Below are positions 14,550 to 20,744 of a DNA stretch of 20,744 nt, one piece after another. The stretch is from the NCBI GenBank assembly GCA_934177995.1, contig CAKPPW010000023.1:1-20744 (forward strand), in the 5' to 3' direction. Every line of letters begins with the position of its first letter. The first letter of the stretch is position 1. Made by a program: the position numbers and the translations under genes. This DNA is from an uncultured Bacilli bacterium (GTDB lineage: Bacteria; Bacillota_I; Bacilli_A; RF39; UBA660). The notes beneath the pieces were generated by a model. It was not told where the DNA came from and did no database searches. It saw nothing but the letters and a program-made list of their open reading frames with translations.

Positions 14550-16106
14550 AATTAATTTATTAGCTAGTAAAAATTCTTTTGCCACCTCTTCTGGATTCTT
14601 ACCTACTTCATCTACTTGATAATTCATCTCTTGCATTGCTTCATCAGTTAAATAAGGTCCAAGCTTAGCCATTAAACTTTCTACTTGTGGATACTTTTCT
14701 AAAGTTTTCTCTTTTAATAGTGGAACAGCATAGTATGGTGGAAAGAAATTCTTATCATCTTCTAATACTGTTAAATTAAACTTTCTTAATAAACCATCAG
14801 TAGTAAAGGCATCTATTACTTGACTATTATTATTTAAAAGAGCAGTATATCTAGGACTACCATCCATAGCAATAGTATTTTTAAATTCTAGATTATAAGC
14901 TTTTAACAGTCCAGGTAATCCATCATTTCTATTAACAAATTCCAAAGTTGGAGAAATTGTTAAATCTTTAGATACCATTGCTAAATCACTAATAGTTTTT
15001 AAATTATACTTGCTAGCTAAATCTTTAGTAACTGCTAATGAGTAAGTATTATTAAAACTCATTGGCGAAAGTACTGCTATTTGATATTTACTTGCAAACT
15101 CTTCTTTTACCGTTTGATAAACTTTATCAACATTAGAAATTGGTTCATATTTTAGGATATCGGTATAGTCAGTTCCTAGATAATCTATATAAAAATCAAT
15201 ATCATCTCTTTGTAAGGCTTGGAAAACTACCTGAGCTCCACCTAAGTTACATTGTTTATTAATCTTTATATTAGTATTGTTAGCAAGATAAATACTTGAT
15301 AGTTCACAAAGAATATTTTGTTCTGTAAAGTCTTTGCTAGCTACTGTTAGAGTATCAGCAGATTCTTTATGGAAATCTATTTTACTAATTAGGAAAATAG
15401 CAAATAAAATAATAAATACTATTAATATTACTTTGTCTTTCTTCCTATTCTTTAATACTTTTTCTTTATTTTTTCCTTTCAATTGTAAGGCTACTGGAGT
15501 TACTAGTCTTTCAACTATAGAGAATAAATAATCTACAAAAAGTGCTAAAAGACAAGCTGGTATGGCTCCTGCTAAGATTTGATTATTATTAACTGTTCTA
15601 ATACCAGAGAAGATTAAATAACCAAGCCCTCCTCCACCAATAAAGGCAGCCATAGTCATTAGTCCTACAGCAGAAACAGCAGATATTCTAACTCCTGCCA
15701 TAATAATAGGTAGTGCTTGTGGAATTTGAATTTTGAATAATATTTGTAAATTCGTTAAGCCTATTCCTTTAGCTGACTCTATCATCATATCAGAGATACC
15801 AGAAATTCCGGTTGCTGTATTCTTAATTATAGGTAGAAGTGAATATAAAACTACTACAACAATGGCTGGTACTGTTCCTATTCCAAGAAATGGTATCATA
15901 AAACCAAGTAGAGCCATACTAGGTATTGCCTGGAAAACACTAGCTAGTCCTAGTATAGGTTTATTTAATTTTTTAATATAACTTATTAAGATACCAATTG
16001 GTATACCGATAACTATAGCTAGAAGAACTGCAAAGAAAGTTAATTCAATATGTTCAAGGAATAAAGACCAAATTTGGGCTCTATTTTCAAAAAAATATGT
16101 TACCAT
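14541..16106 (-). CDS. Fused permease and substrate-binding protein of an OpuC/EgtU-type ABC importer
   Basis: This single 521-residue protein joins the transmembrane permease to the solute-binding domain. Seen: residues 1-215 carry several hydrophobic helices and the permease coupling region (around 105-140) typical of quaternary-amine ABC transporters; a further membrane helix at about 225-243 anchors the second half; from about 250 on is a type-II periplasmic binding domain beginning TLTVASKDFTEQ, placed outside the cell. Such fusions import glycine betaine, choline or carnitine, or ergothioneine (EgtU), or act as osmoprotectant carriers; the substrate cannot be decided from sequence alone. 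The start ATG overlaps the ATPase stop by one base (TAATG). It shares a terminator with its stop codon. Confidence 0.92.
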   Translation of the reverse strand: MVTYFFENRAQIWSLFLEHIELTFFAVLLAIVIGIPIGILISYIKKLNKPILGLASVFQAIPSMALLGFMIPFLGIGTVPAIVVVVLYSLLPIIKNTATGISGISDMMIESAKGIGLTNLQILFKIQIPQALPIIMAGVRISAVSAVGLMTMAAFIGGGGLGYLIFSGIRTVNNNQILAGAIPACLLALFVDYLFSIVERLVTPVALQLKGKNKEKVLKNRKKDKVILIVFIILFAIFLISKIDFHKESADTLTVASKDFTEQNILCELSSIYLANNTNIKINKQCNLGGAQVVFQALQRDDIDFYIDYLGTDYTDILKYEPISNVDKVYQTVKEEFASKYQIAVLSPMSFNNTYSLAVTKDLASKYNLKTISDLAMVSKDLTISPTLEFVNRNDGLPGLLKAYNLEFKNTIAMDGSPRYTALLNNNSQVIDAFTTDGLLRKFNLTVLEDDKNFFPPYYAVPLLKEKTLEKYPQVESLMAKLGPYLTDEAMQEMNYQVDEVGKNPEEVAKEFLLANKLIEE

Positions 16107-17224
16107 TATTCATCCTCCTCAAGAAATTGTTGAGATAAGGCTGTTACCAAACTACTTCTTGTAATTAAGCCAGCTAATGTTCCATCCATATTAACAACAG
16201 GAATATTAGCTAGTCTATTTTCTCTAACTATCTTTGTTAGTTCTATAATAGTATTTTCTTTTCTAACTGTTACTACATCACTTATCATAAAATCTTTAGC
16301 TTTCTTCTTAGTAGTTTTAGCATCTTTTAGACTTTCTGCATATAAGCATCCTAAGAATACTCCTTTATCATCAACAATCATTAAACTATCAATTTTCATC
16401 ATTTTCATTTTATTTAGGCAATAGAATATTGAATACTCAGGTGAACCTGTTATCGGATGTTCTATCATTAAATCTGCCACTTTAATTAGAGATGGTTGAC
16501 TCCAAATTCTTTTCTTTCCAACAAAATTCTCCACAAATTGATTAGCTGGATGCTTTAAAATGTTTTCAGGTGTATCATACTGAATCAATTTTCCCTGTTC
16601 CATAATTGCTATTTTATCAGCTAGTTTAATGGCTTCATCCATATCATGTGTAACAAATACTATAGTCTTATGTAATTTACTTTGTATTTTTAATAGTTCT
16701 TCTTGTAAACTCGTTCTTGATATCGGGTCAAGAGCAGAAAACGGTTCATCCATTAAAATGATTTTTGGATCAGTCATAAAAGCTCTTGCTATACCAATTC
16801 TTTGTTGTTGACCACCTGATAATTCACTAGGATAACGATCTAACATTTCTTCTTTTAAACCAACCATTCTTAATACTTCTTTTATTCTCTTATCAATTTT
16901 TTCTTTAGAATATTTTTCTGTTTTAGCAATTATTTCAATATTTTCTTTGATAGTCATATGAGGAAATAGTCCTGTTTGTTGAATAACATATCCCATATTT
17001 CTTCTTAAATCTATATCATTTAAATCTTTAATATTTTTACCATCTATATATATTTCTCCACTAGTAGGCGTAATTAATTTATTAAGCATTTTTAAAGTAG
17101 TAGTTTTTCCACAACCGGATTCACCAATAAGTGTTATTAATTTACCATCTTCTATAGTTAAAGAAATATCATCTAGAATAGTATTATTTTTATATTTCTT
17201 ACTTACTTCTCTTAACTCTATCAT
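16106..17224 (-). CDS. ABC importer ATPase with tandem CBS domains (OpuCA/EgtUA-like)
   Basis: This is the ATP-hydrolysing subunit driving the adjacent importer. Seen, numbered from ATG 17224 (372 residues): Walker A GESGCGKTT at 34-42, a Q-loop at 82-83, signature LSGGQQQR at 135-142, Walker B IILMDEP at 155-161, D-loop SALD, and switch His193 in VTHDMDEA. Residues from about 253 contain two CBS domains, which in OpuA-type transporters sense ionic strength or nucleotides. Start choice: an in-frame ATG at 17254 would add ten residues, but it sits in the promoter -10 region; ATG 17224 follows AAAGGAT at proper distance and matches the family's usual N-terminus. Confidence 0.93.
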   Translation of the reverse strand: MIELREVSKKYKNNTILDDISLTIEDGKLITLIGESGCGKTTTLKMLNKLITPTSGEIYIDGKNIKDLNDIDLRRNMGYVIQQTGLFPHMTIKENIEIIAKTEKYSKEKIDKRIKEVLRMVGLKEEMLDRYPSELSGGQQQRIGIARAFMTDPKIILMDEPFSALDPISRTSLQEELLKIQSKLHKTIVFVTHDMDEAIKLADKIAIMEQGKLIQYDTPENILKHPANQFVENFVGKKRIWSQPSLIKVADLMIEHPITGSPEYSIFYCLNKMKMMKIDSLMIVDDKGVFLGCLYAESLKDAKTTKKKAKDFMISDVVTVRKENTIIELTKIVRENRLANIPVVNMDGTLAGLITRSSLVTALSQQFLEEDE

Positions 17225-17245
17225 ACTTCTATCCTTTCTATAATA

Positions 17246-17274
17246 ATTATACACACTAAAGAAAAAAATGTATT
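17246..17274 (-). promoter_or_regulatory. Promoter of the importer operon, inside the upstream terminator
   Basis: A perfect TATAAT (17251-17246) lies 17 bases after AATACA (17274-17269), a weak -35 keeping ACA. The -35 is the descending arm of the nth terminator hairpin. Confidence 0.5.
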
Positions 17275-17288
17275 AGAAAATACACTTT
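17262..17288 (-). terminator. Intrinsic terminator of the cca-dnaD-nth operon
   Basis: On the minus strand AAAGTGTATT (17288-17279) pairs with AATACATTTT (17274-17265), with one G-T wobble and a 4-base loop, and the arm runs into a T-run that ends at 17262. It lies about 33 bases after the nth stop and overlaps the next promoter. Confidence 0.7.
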
Positions 17289-17302
17289 AATTAACTTATA
17301 TA

Positions 17303-17315
17303 GACAAATTTTGTC
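17303..17315. repeat. Short inverted repeat between nth and the importer
   Basis: GACAAA and TTTGTC around a single central T form a 13-base near-palindrome, 29 bases upstream of the importer -35. It lacks a T-run, so it is not a terminator. It might be an operator for the importer or only chance. Confidence 0.35.
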
Positions 17316-17320
17316 ATATT

Positions 17321-17953
17321 TTAGTTCTTATAATCAGTACATAACTCTTTTAAAGGACATGTTGAACAGTCAGGTTTTACTGCTTTACAATAATATCTTC
17401 CAAATAATACTAGCTGTAAATGTCTCTTAGCCCACTCATCTTTTGGAAAAAACTTTTGCAATTTTTCTTCTACTTCTAGTACTGTAGCTTTCTTACTTGC
17501 TATTTTCAGTCTTTTACTTATTCTTTCTACATGAGTATCTACGGCAATAGCTGGATAGTTATAATATTCACTAAGGAATACATTGATTGTCTTTCTCCCT
17601 ACTCCTTTTAGTTTCTCTAGTTTTTCTCTATCTGTTGGAACAACTCCTTGATATTTGGTAGTTAGATTATAAGCGATATCTTTAACATAGATAGCTTTCT
17701 TTCGAAAAGAACCGATTGGTTTTAATATCTCTTCTAATGAATCTAATGGAGCTTCACTTAACTTTTCTAAGGTAGGATATTTACTAAAGAGGATTGGTGT
17801 TACCATATTAACTCTCTTATCGGTAGTTTGTGCACTTAAGACTATAGCAATTAACAGTTCATAATCATTATGATAGATAAGTTCACATTTAGGATTAAGA
17901 AAAAGTTCATCTAAGTATTTAGAAATTATTTCTCTTTTCTCATTCTTCGTCAT
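17321..17953 (-). CDS. nth: Endonuclease III (DNA glycosylase / AP lyase)
   Basis: This enzyme removes oxidised pyrimidines and cleaves abasic sites in base-excision repair. Seen: the helix-hairpin-helix LKGVGRKT with the catalytic Lys, the conserved Asp in AVDTHVER, and four Cys near the C-terminus spaced C-x6-C-x2-C-x5-C, the ligands of the [4Fe-4S] cluster. Start choice: the frame is open to 17986, but ATG 17953 (210 residues, MTKNEKRE) matches the family's length; ATG 17959 is also possible. Neither has a strong ribosome site, and the start lies inside the end of dnaD, so translation is coupled. dnaD next to nth is the arrangement known from Bacillus subtilis. Confidence 0.95.
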   Translation of the reverse strand: MTKNEKREIISKYLDELFLNPKCELIYHNDYELLIAIVLSAQTTDKRVNMVTPILFSKYPTLEKLSEAPLDSLEEILKPIGSFRKKAIYVKDIAYNLTTKYQGVVPTDREKLEKLKGVGRKTINVFLSEYYNYPAIAVDTHVERISKRLKIASKKATVLEVEEKLQKFFPKDEWAKRHLQLVLFGRYYCKAVKPDCSTCPLKELCTDYKN

Positions 17954-18605
17954 CTTCATCAAACCAGTCATAATCAAAAACTTCAAGAGGTTCTTTCTCT
18001 TCTTGTTTCTTTAAATTTAAGAAGTGTTCTACATCTTCTTTTTTCTTGATTCCTTTTCTATCCCACTCATAAAGTATCTTATCAATGTAACGAATACTAG
18101 ATACTCCATTAAGAGTCGCTTCTTTAACCGCTTCTAAAATAACATCTTTATCAAAGGTATCAAGCCAAGCTTTAATAAATTCTAATTCGTTAGGACTAAG
18201 CGTTCTTCCAAATTCTCTTTCTATTTCCTCAAATAGAGTTTTAGGTACTTCTTTATTTTCTTTTTCTACAGTATTATCGATAAATAGTGACAAGTATTTC
18301 TTATAAAATTGAGTTAAATCTAACATTTCTTCTAAGACACCACTGTCATTTTTTGTAGTTTCTAGAGTTATCATTTTCTTATCAGTAAGATTAGATATCA
18401 ACTGCATCACTTTCATTTTATCAAAACCTGTATCTTCTTCCATTTCTATAGGATTAAAAACAAATCTTTCACCTTTATCTTTTAAATACATTAGAAATAA
18501 AAACTCTTCTAGACTTAGTGCTAATGATTCGATATTTTGTAATAGAAATAAGGGAATAGTAACTGCTTTTTGGGATAAAAATTTTTGTAACTTATCTTGA
18601 CTCAT
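17940..18605 (-). CDS. dnaD: DnaD replication-initiation protein
   Basis: DnaD remodels DNA at the origin and at restart sites and helps DnaB and DnaI load the replicative helicase in low-GC Firmicutes. It has 221 residues. Seen: an N-terminal winged-helix-like domain (about 1-105) containing SLEEFLFLMYLKDKG, then a linker, then the C-terminal DnaD/DnaB2 domain (about 122-200) with the conserved YIDKILYEW at 173-181. The tail is strongly acidic (DEDDEE). A GAGGAGGAA ribosome site lies six bases before ATG 18605, within the end of cca. The stop is TGA. Confidence 0.93.
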   Translation of the reverse strand: MSQDKLQKFLSQKAVTIPLFLLQNIESLALSLEEFLFLMYLKDKGERFVFNPIEMEEDTGFDKMKVMQLISNLTDKKMITLETTKNDSGVLEEMLDLTQFYKKYLSLFIDNTVEKENKEVPKTLFEEIEREFGRTLSPNELEFIKAWLDTFDKDVILEAVKEATLNGVSSIRYIDKILYEWDRKGIKKKEDVEHFLNLKKQEEKEPLEVFDYDWFDEDDEE

Positions 18606-19704
18606 TATATTCCTCCTCTAAATAGTATTTACACATCTTTAAAATTTGTTCTTTATCATTTTCTATTTTCTTTGTTAGTACTGCTTTTATTAAATAATCA
18701 TAAAGTGGTTTTAGAAAACAACCTGCTTCTTTTTCTAGATAGTTAAGTATTTCCTCGGTTGTTACATCTAAATCACTTTGTTTATGAATAGGTAAATCTA
18801 AATATGCTTCATTTATTTCTTTATTAGAGTATCCCATCAACTCTCCTGCTACTACAGAAGGATATAGTCCACATTCATAGAGTGTTAAAGGATTCAGTGG
18901 TGATGAGTTTAATACTTTTCTAATATTTTCCATCAAGTCTTTTTCATTATTACTAAATGGATAAATATTATCAACATCTAGTTGGGTCCATATTCCAATC
19001 AACTGGCTACAAGGTTTAACCTTAGAAAGATTATTTAATTTTAAGATGCTATCTAGTTCTAATTCTTTCAAAAGATTTATTCCCTTAATAGCATTAGAAC
19101 TACTGAATATCTTATCTAGTTCTTGTTTTTTTCTCTCCATTGATAGTGTGTCAAGAAGATATTTGTTCTCTATTATAGCATTTTTTTCTAAAGAACCAAT
19201 AGTAAAATCTAGTGTTGTGGCAAATCTTACTGCTCTTAATATTCTTAAAACATCGTCATTAAATACTGTATTGGCATCTTTTATCGTATGGATTTCTTTT
19301 TTTTCTAAATCTTGTCTTCCATTTAAGGGATCAATTATTTTTTTATCTTTATCCATACATATTGCATTGATGGTAAAGTCCCTTCTTAAAAGGTCTTCAT
19401 TAAGATTCTTTATATAGATTATTTCCTCTGGATGACGATTATCTTTATAAGTTTGTTCTTTTCTGAAGGTTGTTATTTCAAAACGTGTATTATTATACAT
19501 AACGGTTACCGAACCATACTCATTAGTAGGTAGGCATGAGTCATTAAAGATTTCCATTAGTTCTTTAGGGGTAGCTGAAGTGGTAACATCAATATCACTA
19601 GACTTTATGTCAAGTAGGTAATCTCTTACAAAGCCTCCTACTAAGTATGCTTCATAGCCATTATCAGTTATTTTATTTAGTAATTTTATTGCAGTATCTA
19701 ACAA
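18592..19704 (-). CDS. cca: CCA-adding tRNA nucleotidyltransferase
   Basis: The enzyme adds or repairs the 3'-CCA end of tRNA. It has 370 residues and belongs to the class II nucleotidyltransferase family. Seen: LVGGFVRDYLL at 21-31; the metal-binding Asp pair in DIDVTTSATP (Asp37, Asp39); RRDFTINAI at 107-115; the PLNGRQDL segment; and DDVLRILRAVRFA at 150-162. The start is TTG 19704, about nine bases after AAGGAAG; no ATG fits in frame, and ATT 19710 is a less likely alternative. Family length is usually about 390-420, so the C-terminal domain is slightly short. It is first gene of the cca - dnaD - nth unit, overlapping dnaD by 14 bases. Confidence 0.94.
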   Translation of the reverse strand: MLDTAIKLLNKITDNGYEAYLVGGFVRDYLLDIKSSDIDVTTSATPKELMEIFNDSCLPTNEYGSVTVMYNNTRFEITTFRKEQTYKDNRHPEEIIYIKNLNEDLLRRDFTINAICMDKDKKIIDPLNGRQDLEKKEIHTIKDANTVFNDDVLRILRAVRFATTLDFTIGSLEKNAIIENKYLLDTLSMERKKQELDKIFSSSNAIKGINLLKELELDSILKLNNLSKVKPCSQLIGIWTQLDVDNIYPFSNNEKDLMENIRKVLNSSPLNPLTLYECGLYPSVVAGELMGYSNKEINEAYLDLPIHKQSDLDVTTEEILNYLEKEAGCFLKPLYDYLIKAVLTKKIENDKEQILKMCKYYLEEEYNESR

Positions 19705-19749
19705 ATCAATACACTTCCTTGTCTATAAATGATATTACTTTACATACTA

Positions 19750-19758
19750 ATTATAGCA
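19750..19758 (-). promoter_or_regulatory. Extended -10 promoter of cca-dnaD-nth
   Basis: TGC (19758-19756) followed by a perfect TATAAT (19755-19750) is an extended -10, about 45 bases before the TTG start. The -35 is not recognisable. It follows 32 bases after the LysM-gene terminator. Confidence 0.65.
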
Positions 19759-19789
19759 TATTTTCTTCTCTTTTACATTAAGTTGACAA

Positions 19790-19810
19790 AGAAAAAGGAC
19801 TTAATCCTTT
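19790..19810 (-). terminator. Intrinsic terminator of the LysM-repeat gene
   Basis: AAAGGA (19810-19805) pairs with TCCTTT (19799-19794) around a 5-base loop. The T-run is short and broken by a C, so it is a moderate terminator. The stem begins in the last base pair of the TAA stop codon. Confidence 0.6.
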
Positions 19811-20744
19811 AGTTTGCTGGTACAATTAACTCTTGCCCAATAGTTAGTAAGTTAGTTGATAAGTTGTTTAGTAATTTCAAATTATCTACTGTTGTATTAT
19901 ATTTATTAGCTATTAACCAAAGACTATCCCCTCTTTTAACTACGTAGGTAGTTGTATTAGTAGAATCTGATGGAACTGAAACAGGAATAATTAGTTCTTG
20001 TCCGATAGTTAACATGTTATTGGTGATACCATTGGCATTTTTTAATTCGTCTACTGTTATGCCATAGTTGTTTGCTATACTCCATAGACTATCCCCTCTT
20101 TTAACTACATAAGTAGTTTCATATCCAACGTTATTATCAGGTGGAGTTGGTATTTCACTTGATGATGTAGGAATAACTAAGACTTGACCAACACTTAGTG
20201 TATTACTAGTTAAGTTATTAGCTTCTTTAAGTTCATCTACTGTTATGTTATTTTTATTAGCAATAGTCCAAAGACTATCTCCTCTTGCTACTATATAGGT
20301 GTTCGTTGTAGTACTATCATTATTATCTTCTGTACTAGGTATAACTAGTAATTGCCCTGGTGTTAGAGTATCAGTGTTTAATGAATTGGCTCTTCTTAAG
20401 TCTGCTACTGTTACACCTAACTTTCTTGAAATGCTATACAAAGTATCCCCTTTTTGTACTTGGTATAAATCTCCAGATACATCACTTTGTGGAATAGTTA
20501 ATTTTTGTCCAACTGTCAATGTATCACTAGTTAAATTGTTACTAAATTTAAGTTCATTTACAGTAATACCAAATTGTCTAGCTATACTATATAAGCTATC
20601 ACCTTTCTTTACAGTATAAGTTGTTGAATCAAACGGTGGTGTATATTTAAATCCTAGATATTCGGTTACAGCTTTAACTACCGCTTCTACATAACTTAAT
20701 AAATCATTTTGTAGTTTAACTTGATCTTTTGCATTATCTATAAA
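19809..20744 (-). CDS. LysM-repeat cell-wall hydrolase (probable amidase), 5' end beyond window
   Basis: The frame is open from the right edge to its TAA at 19811-19809, giving 311 visible residues. A TTG at 20519 is in frame but lies inside the first LysM repeat, so it is not a plausible start. Seen: residues 1-37 (FIDNAKDQVKLQ..., ending in EYLGFKYTPP) resemble the C-terminal end of Amidase_3-type N-acetylmuramoyl-L-alanine amidases; this part is a family guess from memory. Then come five LysM peptidoglycan-binding repeats at about 41-85, 92-136, 147-192, 210-254 and 265-309, each with a GDSLW/Y, ITVDELK and GQxLxIP pattern. Linkers are Ser/Thr/Pro-rich. The protein is probably secreted and bound to the cell wall, possibly acting in growth, division or germination. 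Confidence 0.85.
   Translation of the reverse strand, partial: FIDNAKDQVKLQNDLLSYVEAVVKAVTEYLGFKYTPPFDSTTYTVKKGDSLYSIARQFGITVNELKFSNNLTSDTLTVGQKLTIPQSDVSGDLYQVQKGDTLYSISRKLGVTVADLRRANSLNTDTLTPGQLLVIPSTEDNNDSTTTNTYIVARGDSLWTIANKNNITVDELKEANNLTSNTLSVGQVLVIPTSSSEIPTPPDNNVGYETTYVVKRGDSLWSIANNYGITVDELKNANGITNNMLTIGQELIIPVSVPSDSTNTTTYVVKRGDSLWLIANKYNTTVDNLKLLNNLSTNLLTIGQELIVPAN
19815..20624 (-). repeat. Tandem LysM-coding repeats (five units)
   Basis: Five units of about 45 codons are separated by linkers of 6-17 codons. The two units nearest the C-terminus share a run of 20 identical bases (19921-19940 and 20086-20105), and a similar stretch occurs near 20273. This suggests recent duplication of single units and makes the region prone to length change by recombination. 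Confidence 0.8.

Noticed and set aside
17224..17254. ATG 17254 as start of the importer ATPase
   Set aside because: It falls in the promoter -10 region and would place the transcript start inside the coding sequence; ATG 17224 has a proper ribosome site.
19046..19417. Plus-strand open frame opposite cca
   Set aside because: It lies within the conserved cca coding sequence, with no ribosome site or recognisable domain.
19809..20519. LysM gene starting at TTG 20519
   Set aside because: The frame continues upstream through a complete LysM repeat and an amidase-like segment to the window edge, so this is an internal codon.
20299..20619. Plus-strand open frame of 106 residues opposite the LysM repeats
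   Set aside because: It is antisense to the LysM repeat coding region and merely mirrors its periodic codon pattern.

Overview
The window comes from a low-GC, endospore-forming Firmicute, most likely a Bacilli-class gut lineage. The evidence is a near full-length spoIVA, an alpha/beta-type small acid-soluble spore protein (SASP), dnaD next to nth, and thiI next to its own cysteine desulfurase. TGA is used as a stop (dnaD, the second ackA), so this is not the Mycoplasma code. Nearly all genes lie on the minus strand; spoIVA is the only plus-strand gene. The species assignment is inference.

Layout, left to right. 1-3383: a tightly packed minus-strand cluster of four genes. From promoter to window edge these are an S41-type serine peptidase, a HELSH zinc-metallopeptidase-like protein, a histidine-phosphatase-like protein with a Tyr where the catalytic His should be, and a second HExxH protein that runs off the edge. 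3520-4995: spoIVA with a sigma-E-like promoter, facing back-to-back terminators. 5047-8266: the operon ackA - nrnA (DHH phosphoesterase) - engB - unknown 150-residue protein. 8328-10233: a second acetate kinase followed by a JAMM/MPN-like protein. 10292-11816: a HipA-like kinase overlapping a small unknown gene. 11902-12117: an SASP gene with a sigma-G-like promoter. 12191-14481: cysteine desulfurase plus ThiI (tRNA 4-thiouridine / sulfur transfer). 14541-17224: an ABC importer of the OpuC/EgtU type (ATPase with CBS domains, and a fused permease/binding protein). 17321-19704: cca - dnaD - nth (tRNA CCA addition, replication initiation, base-excision repair). 19809-20744: C-terminal part of a wall hydrolase, probably an amidase, with five LysM repeats.

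Transcription units are very compact. Most have a clear intrinsic terminator, and several terminators overlap or almost touch the promoter of the next unit (ackA, the importer, cysteine desulfurase). Translational coupling (TAATG overlaps and short overlaps) is common. No RNA gene, IS element, CRISPR array or riboswitch was recognised, and no stretch over 300 bases lacks a gene.

The least ordinary parts are the protease-rich cluster at the left edge, the JAMM-like gene between two acetate kinases, and the HipA-like kinase with an overlapping partner and no recognisable HipB.
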